Shown here: piece after piece, positions 1-8,781 of the stretch
How positions within the stretch are numbered: the first letter of the stretch is position 1
How the letters are laid out: each line of letters opens with the position of its first letter
From: Cymbomonas tetramitiformis
Taxonomy: Eukaryota > Chlorophyta > Pyramimonadophyceae > Pyramimonadales > Pyramimonadaceae
Direction: 5' to 3'
Assembly (NCBI GenBank): GCA_001247695.2
Contig: LGRX02025972.1
Location: forward strand, 62,001 to 126,000
Length of the DNA stretch: 64,000 nt
Made by a program: the position numbers and the translations under genes
The notes under the pieces: model-generated
Told to the model about the DNA's origin: nothing
What the model saw: only the letters and a program-made list of their open reading frames with translations
Databases searched by the model: none

Positions 1-370
1 GAGATTGGACCGACTCGGGGCCGATCCGTAATCTGAAAAGAAAAAAAGAAAAAAAAAATACGCCCCTGGATCCGTAATCTGATCCATATCGCGAGTACCG
101 TGAGCTTGACCGCGAGTACTCGCGATTTTCTCCCATCCGAAGGGCCATATGCGTGCATGCTACGAGTTGCAGCGAGCGGAGGGAATTCACTCATTCTACA
201 AGTAGGTTTTCAGCGCAGACCGTCGGAGCAGTATGGTATTACGAAGCAGAATGGAGCTCCTTTTTTTACCTCTATTTTTCTTTACGTCAGTTTCCTACGT
301 TTCGGCGTCTCCTACTGCTGGGAGTGGTTCTTCTTCAGTTTTGGAAACAGGTTCCTCAATCGGGCCGTGA

Positions 371-645
371 TCTTGATATCCTTATAGAGGACATCGAGCC
401 CGACATTTTGAGCTATCAGACGTTGTTATACGATTAGTATTTCTCATAACGAGCATATGTGGGGGCATGTCTGTAAACTGGCGGGCCATTTACAAGTATG
501 GTCATATCTCGAGCCTTACTTATCTATTCGAGCCGTAATCTTGATATCCTTATAGAGGACATCGAGCCCGACATCTTGAGCTATCAAACGTTGTTATACG
601 GTTAGTATTTCTCATAACGAACATATGTGGGGGCATGTCTGCAAA
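371..645. repeat. Two direct repeats, 168 bp apart
   Basis: A segment of roughly 105 bp starting TCTTGATATCCTTATAGAGG at 371 recurs at 539 with few differences and ends around the words GTGGGGGCATGTCTG in both copies. The surrounding stretch (1-840) is rich in GGGCCGAA motifs (about 730-815). No credible gene is visible in 1-860. Confidence 0.8.
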
Positions 646-863
646 CAAGGGAATATGCTAAAAACACATCTTGAGGGAAATATGGACCGGGCCGAAATCA
701 GGCCGAACCTTAAAATCATGCGAAGCCATCTCAATATCATGACCTGAAGGGCCGAAGGCGGGCCGAACCGATATCTAGCCCGGACCGGGCGGGCCGAAGG
801 CGGGCCGAAGGAAATTTTGATTTGGGGCCGTACCAACTCAAAATAAGATATCTTCCCTGGTGT

Positions 864-948
864 GGCGCTCTCCCCGGCGCCGTGCCTTATGCTGCTTCAT
901 CTGCGGTTGCGAATCAGCGGCCAAAGAGTGAGCAGCGGCGCTTAAAAT
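864..948 (+). promoter_or_regulatory. Shared upstream block, copy 1 (ahead of the dioxygenase-OTU gene)
   Basis: About 85 bp here, including GGCGCTCTCCCCGGCGCCGT and TGCGGTTGCGAATCAGCGGC, is nearly repeated at 5095-5180. Each copy lies 170-280 bp before the start codon of one of the element's first two genes. Position and conservation suggest a common promoter or 5' leader. That role is inference; a simple local duplication is the alternative. Confidence 0.5.
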
Positions 949-1120
949 CGTGGGTGGGATGGGGTGGGGTATCCCGGGTGGGTCGGTGCGGGGCGCAGTA
1001 TGTTGGCCAGGTATCAATGGCGTGCCATCCACATGCGGATACGCCATGTAGGGTTCTTCACGTGCAGTCGGGGCTACCCAAAGATCTGGAGGGGCTAGGC
1101 ATGCACGTGGTGCCCCTCCC

Positions 1121-4100
1121 ATGTCCTGCGGGTCCAACGGGGACTGCGTATTGGTTGACCTGGAGAAGGCGTGCCTGCTTGTCTGGGCCGCATGCTGTAT
1201 GGCCACCCTTCGTATGGTGCAGAACCAGTGCGAAAGACACGGGTGCACGCTTGCGCATCTGGTGAAATTGCTGGATTGCTGGACGGCGGCTATGGAAGAA
1301 TTGGAATCCCCATCACCGGCTGATTCAGCGATGACGACTAAACGGTGTGAAGCTGTCGCGCTGGGGAACCGTGAGGAGAACGTCAGAACTGCCTGGGAAG
1401 GGGTACAGTCTTTTTGCAAGCTCCATCGCTTCACCCTGGGTGAAGGGGTTGACCCCACGGCACTGCACGATGCGTGTGAGCTGCGCATACGTGTATGCCA
1501 CCAGAAGATTGAAGACTGTAAGGCGGAGTGCGCGCGGATCTTGGAAACGATCGTGTGCGTGAAGGATTGTCCCCGCTGTTCATCGCTTTTCACAAAAGCT
1601 ACAGACCGTGCGGTTGCGAATTTTCTGACGCCCTCTTCCCTGTTCAGCACGCGTGAGTGGGACCCGCGGGTCGAGCGGGACGAGCGGTGTCTCCGACCAG
1701 GGGCGAGGTATTCCGTGAAGGTGGACTGGGAGCGCGCGAAATCGGAATATCCGGGGATCTGGGGGAAGGTGCTTGAGCATCATCACGTCAGCATGCAGAA
1801 GGCGGTCCGGGTGTCAGGGGTTGGCCAGTTCTTGCTATCCCCAGCTGTCCTCCTGCGCAACCTGGGGAGCTGGGTGCAGATGTGGCACACTGACCTCTTG
1901 CTCCGGAGCGGCGAGGAGGCAGTTTTCCCTACCCAGTTTTCCTCCGGGATGTTCCTTGACGAGCAGAGCTACACGGAACTCCTGCCTGATTCGGTAGATG
2001 GAAGGCATTGGCAGCGGTGCGAGGACGGCGCGTTCCACTTCACACTCGATCACGCAGCGTCCGGCTTTCCGTCAGCCACGCCGTTAAGGCGCGTCCGTTT
2101 TGCTGGCCCGCCGGGCAGCGTCATTGTTTGGCCGGGGGCCAGAACTGTGCATCGGGGGCTTTGCCCGGTTGGGGAGGTGCCTGGTGGGGGTCGCGGCCTG
2201 CGCACCGCGGCCACGATGTCCGCAATTCTCTACGGCGCCATCAGCACGGAGGCTGGAGTCCCCGCCACGCACGACGCAATCCGCGCCGAGCCGCTGGGGA
2301 CGTTGTCCCAGTATGGGATGCCATGGCACATGCAATGCCTTGCTTGCGGCGACGCAATACGGTTTGGAGGGAGCTACGGGAGCCTGCCTGAAGTATGGAG
2401 CTGCGATCTGTGCATGAAGGCGGATGAAGAGTGTGACCCGTTGCAGGGAACTAGCCTCCAGCAACCCGGTCTGGTGATGTGTGGCCCATGCTACGACTGG
2501 CGCAACCAGCATGCGGTTGGGGCGCCCCGAGTGGTGCACCCTTTGCACCTCTCCAGCCCATGTCCCAACTTCGAAAACATGGAAGGCTGGTCAAAGCTGC
2601 CACGACCGGAGGCGCGGCTGCACGCCACTCTCAAGATGTCCGACCTCGTCCTAGCCTGGGAAGTGCTGGAAGCCTTCGTTGGGAAGGAAGCGTGGGATGC
2701 GAGGCCGGAGGCAGAGAAGGAAGAGCTTGCCCGCATCACGTGGAGAGATGGTCAGAGAGTAGTAGATCCTCCGCGTGTCCCTGCACGCGTGGGACCGCTG
2801 ACATTCGATGGGTCCGCAGACACACAGCGGACGGACACCTGTCTTCTCTACCAGCGGATGGGTGTGCATTGCCCCGGACTGCGCAGTCTGGTCTTTGGAA
2901 TCCTGAAGGCGTGCAGGGCCTCAAACCTAGCAACGGTTATGGATCGTGCGATCCCCACCAGGAACGTGGGGCGCTTATTCCATTCATCTGGTGGTGCGGT
3001 GAAGGTGAATAACCAGCTGGCAGCCGTACTTGCCGACCGAGGCAGGTTGACCATGGAGTTTGCGCTGGGCGTGGCTGTGAAGCTCACGCACAACTTCAAC
3101 GGCGAGTTCCCGAACTTCAGTGGGCGGGAAGATGCAAAAAAGGGGGGTCCCAAACGCAGTTTGCTGGTCCGCTGTGACTGCTCACAGCAGGATGGGGGTG
3201 ACGAACCACGACCCGCGGTGTGGGATGGACGCTGGGAAGCGCGACCGACGGCCGCTTGCCAAAATGCTGAGGGGTCGCGATTGGCGCAGCCCGTGTGTAC
3301 TCCCTGCATGGATCCCGATCGCACTGGCGCAGATGACGCAGCGACAGCTACCAGCCCCACTGGTACCGCAGAGGCGCAGCCGCGGGTGGGGCCCTCTCCC
3401 CAGACGCCAACGGCTACTGCGGACTCGGCCGCTGCGGAACCCATGGACACCCAGGCCGACCCCAACGCAGCGACACCTGCCAGCCCAGGTGTGTGCACCC
3501 TCGCTCAGTCTGCTGACGCTGTGCAGTTCAGACACCCTAGGTGTATTGCGCTTGAAATGAGGGGTACGTGGGTGGTGGGATCGCTCTGGCGCAGATGACG
3601 CAGCGACAGCTACCAGCCCCACTGGTACCGCAGAGGCGCAGCCGCGGGTGGCGCCCTCTCCCCAGTTGCCAACGGCTACTGCGGACTCGGCCGCTGCGGA
3701 ACCCATGGACACCCAGGCCGACCCCAACGCAGCGACACCTGCCAGCCCAGGTGGGTGCACCCTCGCTCAGTCTGCTGACGCTGTGCAGTTCAGACACCCT
3801 AGGTGTATTGCGCTTGAAATGAGGGGTACGTGGGTGGTGGGATCGCTCTGGCGCAGATGACGCAGCGACAGCTACCAGCCCCACTGGTACCGCAGAGGCG
3901 CAGCCGCGGGTGGGGCCCTCTCACCAGACGCCAACGGCTACTGCGGACTCGGCCGCTGCGGAACCCATGGTCACCCAGGCCGACCGCAACGCGGTGACAC
4001 CTACCAGCCCAGGTGTGGTGAGAATGGCTGAGGCAAGGGCGGTTGCCCCGACTGGTGTTCAGCGAGGACGGTTCTACGACGCCGACAACCATCATCTGCT

Positions 4101-4812
4101 CACCAGGGACGACAGAGGACATATCATCGACAGCGCCTTGGACTGCAGCTTCGGATCCGTTACTGAGCCAGGCGCGTGTCAGCCAGCACACCGGAGGCAG
4201 CTGGTGAAGGTGCAGGCAGCTCCTACAGACCGTTTAGTGATTATGGCGGATGTGCAGGCGTACCTGCGGACTGCGGGGCTACAAGCCGTAGACGTGGCAG
4301 GCGACGGCAACTGTTGGCTCCACTGCGTTGGCTGGCACCTGCCACAAGCGGAGGGTGCTAAGGTACTAGCGCAGGGTGGTAAAGTGCGTGTTCAAAACTG
4401 TCGGCAAGCCATACAAGCGTTCTACGAGATGCATCCGGAGTATTACAACTTTGACATGGCGGAAACCCTGGGCCAGCAAAATGCAAATGGAGATATGCAT
4501 TATGTCTCCCTGTCCAATATCCTAGCGCAGAAACAGCGGTATGACGAACCCCAGTTCTGGCACATCATCGCCAACATGACGGGCCGCGTCATACAGATGT
4601 ACATCAGCTGGCCGTTGGTTGACCTGAATTGGCCGCTTGCCTCGGCTCCAACTCCAGAGGAATTCCCGAACAACGCGCCCTTCGCCATGGAGTTCATCTG
4701 CCCCCACGAGGGTGTGGTGTTGACTAGCCGCGAACCTCTACGGCTGTGGAAGCTGTTGGAGCATCCCTTGTGCGCGGGGCATTACATGCGCATCCTGCCG
4801 GATAATGAATAG
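1121..4812 (+). CDS. Predicted Fe(II)/2-oxoglutarate dioxygenase fused by splicing to an OTU-type cysteine protease
   Basis: I read three exons: 1121-3488, 3595-3750 and 3857-4812, with GT-AG introns of 106 bp each. Together they give 3480 nt, 1159 residues plus stop, with no frame break. Residues about 180-370 resemble a double-stranded beta-helix dioxygenase: WHTD (H256, D258), a distal His at 344 in VHRG after PGSVIVWPG, and an Arg at 361. A cysteine-rich patch (several CxxC pairs, about 405-460) follows. The next section holds three near-identical 52-residue Pro/Ala/Thr repeats. The C-terminal 200 residues look like an OTU peptidase: DGNCW with D991 and C994, and a late HYMR with H1150. 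Dioxygenases of this fold hydroxylate bases, proteins or small molecules; OTU proteases remove ubiquitin-like modifiers. The substrate of either half is unknown. Plant CACTA elements often carry Ulp1-type proteases, so an OTU protease could play a similar part. If splicing is wrong, there are two separate ORFs (1121-3598 and one starting in the third repeat). Confidence 0.65.
3324..4009 (+). repeat. 262-bp tandem repeat spanning an exon plus an intron
   Basis: The word CTGGCGCAGATGACG recurs at 3324, 3586 and 3848, exactly 262 bp apart. Each unit contains a 156-nt coding part (52 codons) and a 106-bp part that begins GTGTGT or GTGGGT and ends GGCGCAG. As 262 is not a multiple of three, unspliced copies break the frame, but removing the 106-bp part restores it in every unit. 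The third copy diverges after about 4009 and runs into the OTU domain. Confidence 0.9.
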
Positions 4813-4879
4813 CGTGTTAGTAGGCGCATCAGGGGAAAGCGCGTGGCGCAGCCCCCTAGCAGTAACATTCAAACTTATT

Positions 4880-4892
4880 TTAATGCAGATTG
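4880..4892 (+). other. Shared 3' motif TTAATGCAGATTG, copy 1
   Basis: The 13-mer lies 68 bp after the dioxygenase-OTU stop codon, and an identical copy (8454-8466) lies after the next gene. Both are preceded within about 80 bp by AGGCGCAT and CAGGGGAAA words. A transcript-end signal common to the element's genes is a reasonable guess, not shown. Confidence 0.4.
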
Positions 4893-5094
4893 CAAACAGC
4901 CCCATAGATACACTGCGATAAGAATGCACGCTAAGGGGTAGGCCGCACGCTATAGTACCGGTTGCTCAGGAGACCGCACGCAGTATCCATTTGTGCGCGA
5001 AGTCCGTGGAAGCTGGGAGTACGAATCCTGTGGTGTATTTCCTGCTTGCTGGAGGCTGCTCCGCTCCGCGCCGAATCAGGCGCGTGGCGCGTGC

Positions 5095-5180
5095 GGCGCT
5101 CTCCCCGGCGCCGTGTTATAGGCTGCTTCATCTGCGGTTGCGAATCAGCGGCCACAGGGTGAGCAGCGGCGCTGCGAGTG
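5095..5180 (+). promoter_or_regulatory. Shared upstream block, copy 2 (ahead of the second element gene)
   Basis: Near-copy of 864-948, including the palindromic GGCGCTCTCCCCGGCGCCGT and TGCGGTTGCGAATCAGCGGC. It lies about 190 bp before the ATG at 5372. The stretch 4893-5371 holds no other credible gene. Confidence 0.5.
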
Positions 5181-5371
5181 GTGGGTGGGCAGGGATGGGC
5201 GAGGGTGCGTGTATTTCCTGCCTGCTTCACCGCCTACCCAGTTGACAGTTGCAGGTACCAAGAGGGCATGCTTGCTTGTATCACATACGCTTGCGTAACG
5301 TTTGTCATGCGCATGTGCAGGGGGGACAGGCACGAAGACGAAGCGACCCCGTCTGGCCGACTGTGATACCC

Positions 5372-8221
5372 ATGACGGCGGCTAAACGGCCAGCTCCGGT
5401 GGGGCTCCTGGAACAGTTCAACGACCTGGCGCCGAAGATACACGCCGGTATATGCCTTAAGTCGGGCATGCACGCTTCACCCGGCGGGGAAGGGTGGCTT
5501 CAGGGGAACTTCGACATTCTCCTTGAGAACGTGTTTAACAAGTGCGCGGCTTTCCAGCTGCTGGCTCCTCTGAGCCAGGAGCACACGGTGGCCAAGGGCA
5601 AATGCAGCCAGTGGATCAAGCAGAAGATGCGCAACAACAACAAGAAATTTCAAACGCAGTGTGTGTCCCCTGCGACCTGCCGGCAGGATGTCCTCGGCGA
5701 GGCAGAACTATGCACCGCATGTGCGCCAAAGGTAACGGCGAACATCACGGCCATGCTGCAGTTCGACAGGTTCATCGCCGGCAATCCGCAGTGTACGGGA
5801 CTCAGGGTGACCACGCCCGAGGAATCCAACGTCCTCCGTGCGAGATTCCCTGGGCCGTGGCAGCAGGCTGTTGATGCCGTAGCAGGGGGTCCCCCGGGTG
5901 CATTTCACCCTGCGGTTGCGAATCAGCAGCCGCATACAGTGGCAGCTGCTGCTTGCGGCAGGGTGGCGACGCATGCACCGCAGGTAGCGGCGGATCCTGC
6001 TGGCGCAGGGGTGGCGGTGCATGCACCCCCGGGTGGAGTTCGCACTGCGGGTACGATGCAGGCACCGCAGGTAGCGGCGGATCCTGCTGCCGGCGGGGTG
6101 GCGGCGCATGCACCCCCGGGTGGAGTTCGCACTGCGGGTACGATCCAGCCACCGCAGGTAGCGGCGGATCCTGCTGCCGGCGGGGTGGCGGCGCATGCAC
6201 CCCCGGGTGGAGTTCGCACTGCGGGTACGATCCAGCCATCCAACGTCCTCCGTGCGAGATTCCCTGGGCCGTGGCAGCAGGCTGTTGATGCCGTAGCAGG
6301 GGGTCCCCCGGGTGCATTTCACCCTGCGGTTGCGAATCAGCAGCCGCATACAGTGGCAGCTGCTGCTTGCGGCAGGGTGGCGACGCATGCACCGCAGGTA
6401 GCGGCGGATCCTGCTGGCGCCGGGGTGGCGGTGCATGCACCCCCGGGTGGAGTTCGCACTGCGGGTACGATGCAGGCACCGCAGGTAGCGGCGGATCCTG
6501 CTGGCGCCGGGGTGGCGGCGCATGCACCCCCGGGTGGAGTTCGCACTGCGGGTACGATTCAGCCACCGCAGGTAGCAGCGGACGTGCAGGACAATTTTCA
6601 TGCGGACATCGGAGTCTGGGTGAAGTACTTGTCTGAGTGCCCGTGGGTGACGTACGACCCTGCAGCACGTATATTCAGCGATGATACCAACCACATGACA
6701 CAGTCGCAACTTCCCGAGAGCCACGCGATATGGGTCGGCGAAGTATGTGACGCGCTGAACCTCCTGCGCCCGTTCTTGACGATGGTTCCGGTCCCCCCTG
6801 CGCAAGGACGTCGACCCCAGGGCGCACATACCACCCAGCCCCGCACCCAGGAGTCGCGCCCAGCCCAGGCGCCGGAGCAGCCAACACACCTCAAGATAAA
6901 TCAGGCCGCAGCACCGGCCCCGGGGGCATTGCCCACACCGGAGGAGGCAGTGAGCCCATTACCCACTATCATGACAGAGGCGGCGTTCAGGTCCTCCCTG
7001 GACGAGCAGTCCGAGGAGGATGAGGAGGTGGTGGCTCCCCAGCAGGCTCAGGAGGTCAGGAGGAGTCCGAGGACCATTGTAACGTCGCCGCCATCCCTGG
7101 AAAAACAACGAGCCGGTAACATAGCCAGGAATATCGCTATGATGAGGGGTGTGATGGAGGCTAAGGGCGCTCTGTTCACCGTTGGTGACACAACACCGAA
7201 GGCAGCGTTGGCCTTGCTGCAAACCGTCACGGACGAGCGCCTTAAGGACCACCTCACCGCGCTGAAGGGAACGGGCAAAAAAGTGAGTCTGACGATGAAA
7301 GGGAGCTTGTTTACCCTTCAGCAACCAGCGACATTTGCGGGTTACGCAGCGCTTAGCAAGAAGTCCTTGGACGCGCTCAACACGCCACTAACAAATGAAC
7401 TCAGGCGGCGTGTGAACAGCAACCCGGAGCTGCGAGCTCTCGTGCCAGTCGCCGCGCCAAAGAGCACTGCAGCTGAACCCCGGAAATCCAAACGTAACGA
7501 GGGACCGCCGGCTGCCGGCAGCAACAAGCGCAAGAAGCAGGCCTGCCCGGCTGATGCTCGGCAGGTTACTGTGTCAGGAGCAACAATGGCCGAGCTCCTG
7601 CCGATTTCGCGGAAGGGCGCGTTTGATCGCGCCCTCAGTGGCGGTGTAGAGTGGTTGGTGGCTGCTGGCAAAGCGGAGAAGCTCACGCAGTCCGCTGTCA
7701 AAATACTGTCGGGCCGTATGAAGACACAGCTCTGGGAGACGACCACGTACGGCGAGGAGTACTCAGTGGAGCATGCCTCCGGGACGTGGAGTGGAGCAAT
7801 CGGCAAGACTGTCCATCGCATAACGGTGGAGGAGTGGTCTGAGGTGCACGATTACTACTGCACGGCGGTGGCCAGTGACAATGGCGCCAACCTGCAAGTC
7901 AAGTTGCCCGCGGTGCTCCTCGACTTCGCCATTTTTCATGCGGAGTTCGACGCGCACGCATTCAACTCGGCGATCATCCCGAAATTCGGCGAGTGCCGGG
8001 TCCCGGATGTGCACATCTGCGAGAAGGGACTGCTTTGGAGGACATCGACCGGGGAAGAAATGTGCATGTCCAACCTGCCGAAGTTGCTCAGCATGCGCGA
8101 CACGGTCCCGCCGGGTTTACAAGTGGACGGAAATGCGGAGCCACGACCAGCCGGTGAGTGGGGCACGCCTCCCGCAGGCAGCTCGCATGCATGGGTTGTG
8201 ACATGCCGATGCCTGCAATGA
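5372..8221 (+). CDS. Unrecognised element protein with internal Ala/Pro/Gly-rich repeats
   Basis: I recognise no family. I chose ATG 5372; the frame is open a little further upstream but without an ATG. The product is about 949 residues. The first 150 residues hold a Cys-containing region (CVSPATC, CTAC). Residues about 150-405 are repeats of a 29-residue unit around APQVAADPAGAG and HAPPGGVRTAGT, and a 138-codon block is duplicated exactly in frame. An acidic, Pro-rich linker and a basic KKRK-like patch (around 710, SNKRKKQ) follow. The last 230 residues are of normal composition and may form a globular domain. A strong donor-like GTGAGT at 8152 means the last 23 codons could instead be intron. 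Its place between the dioxygenase-OTU and transposase genes suggests an accessory, possibly DNA-binding, transposon protein; that is a guess. Confidence 0.6.
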   Translation: MTAAKRPAPVGLLEQFNDLAPKIHAGICLKSGMHASPGGEGWLQGNFDILLENVFNKCAAFQLLAPLSQEHTVAKGKCSQWIKQKMRNNNKKFQTQCVSPATCRQDVLGEAELCTACAPKVTANITAMLQFDRFIAGNPQCTGLRVTTPEESNVLRARFPGPWQQAVDAVAGGPPGAFHPAVANQQPHTVAAAACGRVATHAPQVAADPAGAGVAVHAPPGGVRTAGTMQAPQVAADPAAGGVAAHAPPGGVRTAGTIQPPQVAADPAAGGVAAHAPPGGVRTAGTIQPSNVLRARFPGPWQQAVDAVAGGPPGAFHPAVANQQPHTVAAAACGRVATHAPQVAADPAGAGVAVHAPPGGVRTAGTMQAPQVAADPAGAGVAAHAPPGGVRTAGTIQPPQVAADVQDNFHADIGVWVKYLSECPWVTYDPAARIFSDDTNHMTQSQLPESHAIWVGEVCDALNLLRPFLTMVPVPPAQGRRPQGAHTTQPRTQESRPAQAPEQPTHLKINQAAAPAPGALPTPEEAVSPLPTIMTEAAFRSSLDEQSEEDEEVVAPQQAQEVRRSPRTIVTSPPSLEKQRAGNIARNIAMMRGVMEAKGALFTVGDTTPKAALALLQTVTDERLKDHLTALKGTGKKVSLTMKGSLFTLQQPATFAGYAALSKKSLDALNTPLTNELRRRVNSNPELRALVPVAAPKSTAAEPRKSKRNEGPPAAGSNKRKKQACPADARQVTVSGATMAELLPISRKGAFDRALSGGVEWLVAAGKAEKLTQSAVKILSGRMKTQLWETTTYGEEYSVEHASGTWSGAIGKTVHRITVEEWSEVHDYYCTAVASDNGANLQVKLPAVLLDFAIFHAEFDAHAFNSAIIPKFGECRVPDVHICEKGLLWRTSTGEEMCMSNLPKLLSMRDTVPPGLQVDGNAEPRPAGEWGTPPAGSSHAWVVTCRCLQ
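5825..6590 (+). repeat. In-frame coding repeats, including an exact 414-bp duplication
   Basis: TCCAACGTCCTCCGTGCGAG occurs at 5825 and 6239, 414 bp (138 codons) apart, and the block between is duplicated. Nested within are repeats of about 87 bp containing CCCCCGGGTGGAGTTCGCAC. All periods are multiples of three, so selection has kept the frame. Confidence 0.85.
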
Positions 8222-8453
8222 GCAACATGAGGATGAATGTCGAATCTTGCGCCGTGTGCACGCAGGTGTATCTGGTGACGCGTAGCTTGGATTGCAACGC
8301 TGGCGATACCCCAAGCTGCTGGCTGACCAGCAGTGTTCCTGAACCAGAAGCTTGAAAGCAGGCGCATACGACTTGTACCGCAGGGGAAACGCGCAAGCGT
8401 GCAAGCCTCTGGCATGAAAGCTTAGGATGTCAACCACGAACACCAGCTTCCGA

Positions 8454-8466
8454 TTAATGCAGATTG
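8454..8466 (+). other. Shared 3' motif TTAATGCAGATTG, copy 2
   Basis: Identical to 4880-4892 and placed about 230 bp after the second element gene. The interval 8222-8781 otherwise shows no gene. A C-rich run (CCCCCCCCTCCCCCTC) lies at about 8701-8717, and a similar one occurs at about 10861-10875 in the first part of a transposase intron. Confidence 0.4.
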
Positions 8467-8781
8467 TAGGCTATGCGAAGTGAAAGACCGTATGTGGCTA
8501 GAACAGACAATTTTGAACTGTATTGTATCTTTGGAATAAATCAGTTTGTGTTCTCCGACGGAAACACGCGGTCACTAAGCACGCGTCACGCTGCACACGC
8601 CATGCACCGAGCGACCGCCGCGTATCGATCGGGCGCTCACGCGAGGAGCAACGATGCATCTAACGAGGTGTCTGCCTTCATGATGCAGGTGCTGTCGGTG
8701 CCCCCCCCCTCCCCCTCAACGGATGTGCTGCGTGCAGGTCGGTGACACGGAAGGGGTGATTTGCGGCAGGTATGCGCGGTG

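Noticed and set aside
838..1650. 270-codon minus-strand ORF at the start of the dioxygenase gene
   Set aside because: It overlaps the dioxygenase-OTU first exon in antisense and has no family signature.
1121..3488. Calling the dioxygenase a TET/JBP base oxidase
   Set aside because: The HxD...H...R pattern is shared by many 2OG oxygenases, and I see no TET/JBP-specific motif; association with a transposon alone is not enough.
5708..6889. 393-codon antisense ORF over the unknown element gene
   Set aside because: It mirrors the repeats of the plus-strand gene, is His/Arg/Pro-rich and lacks any motif.
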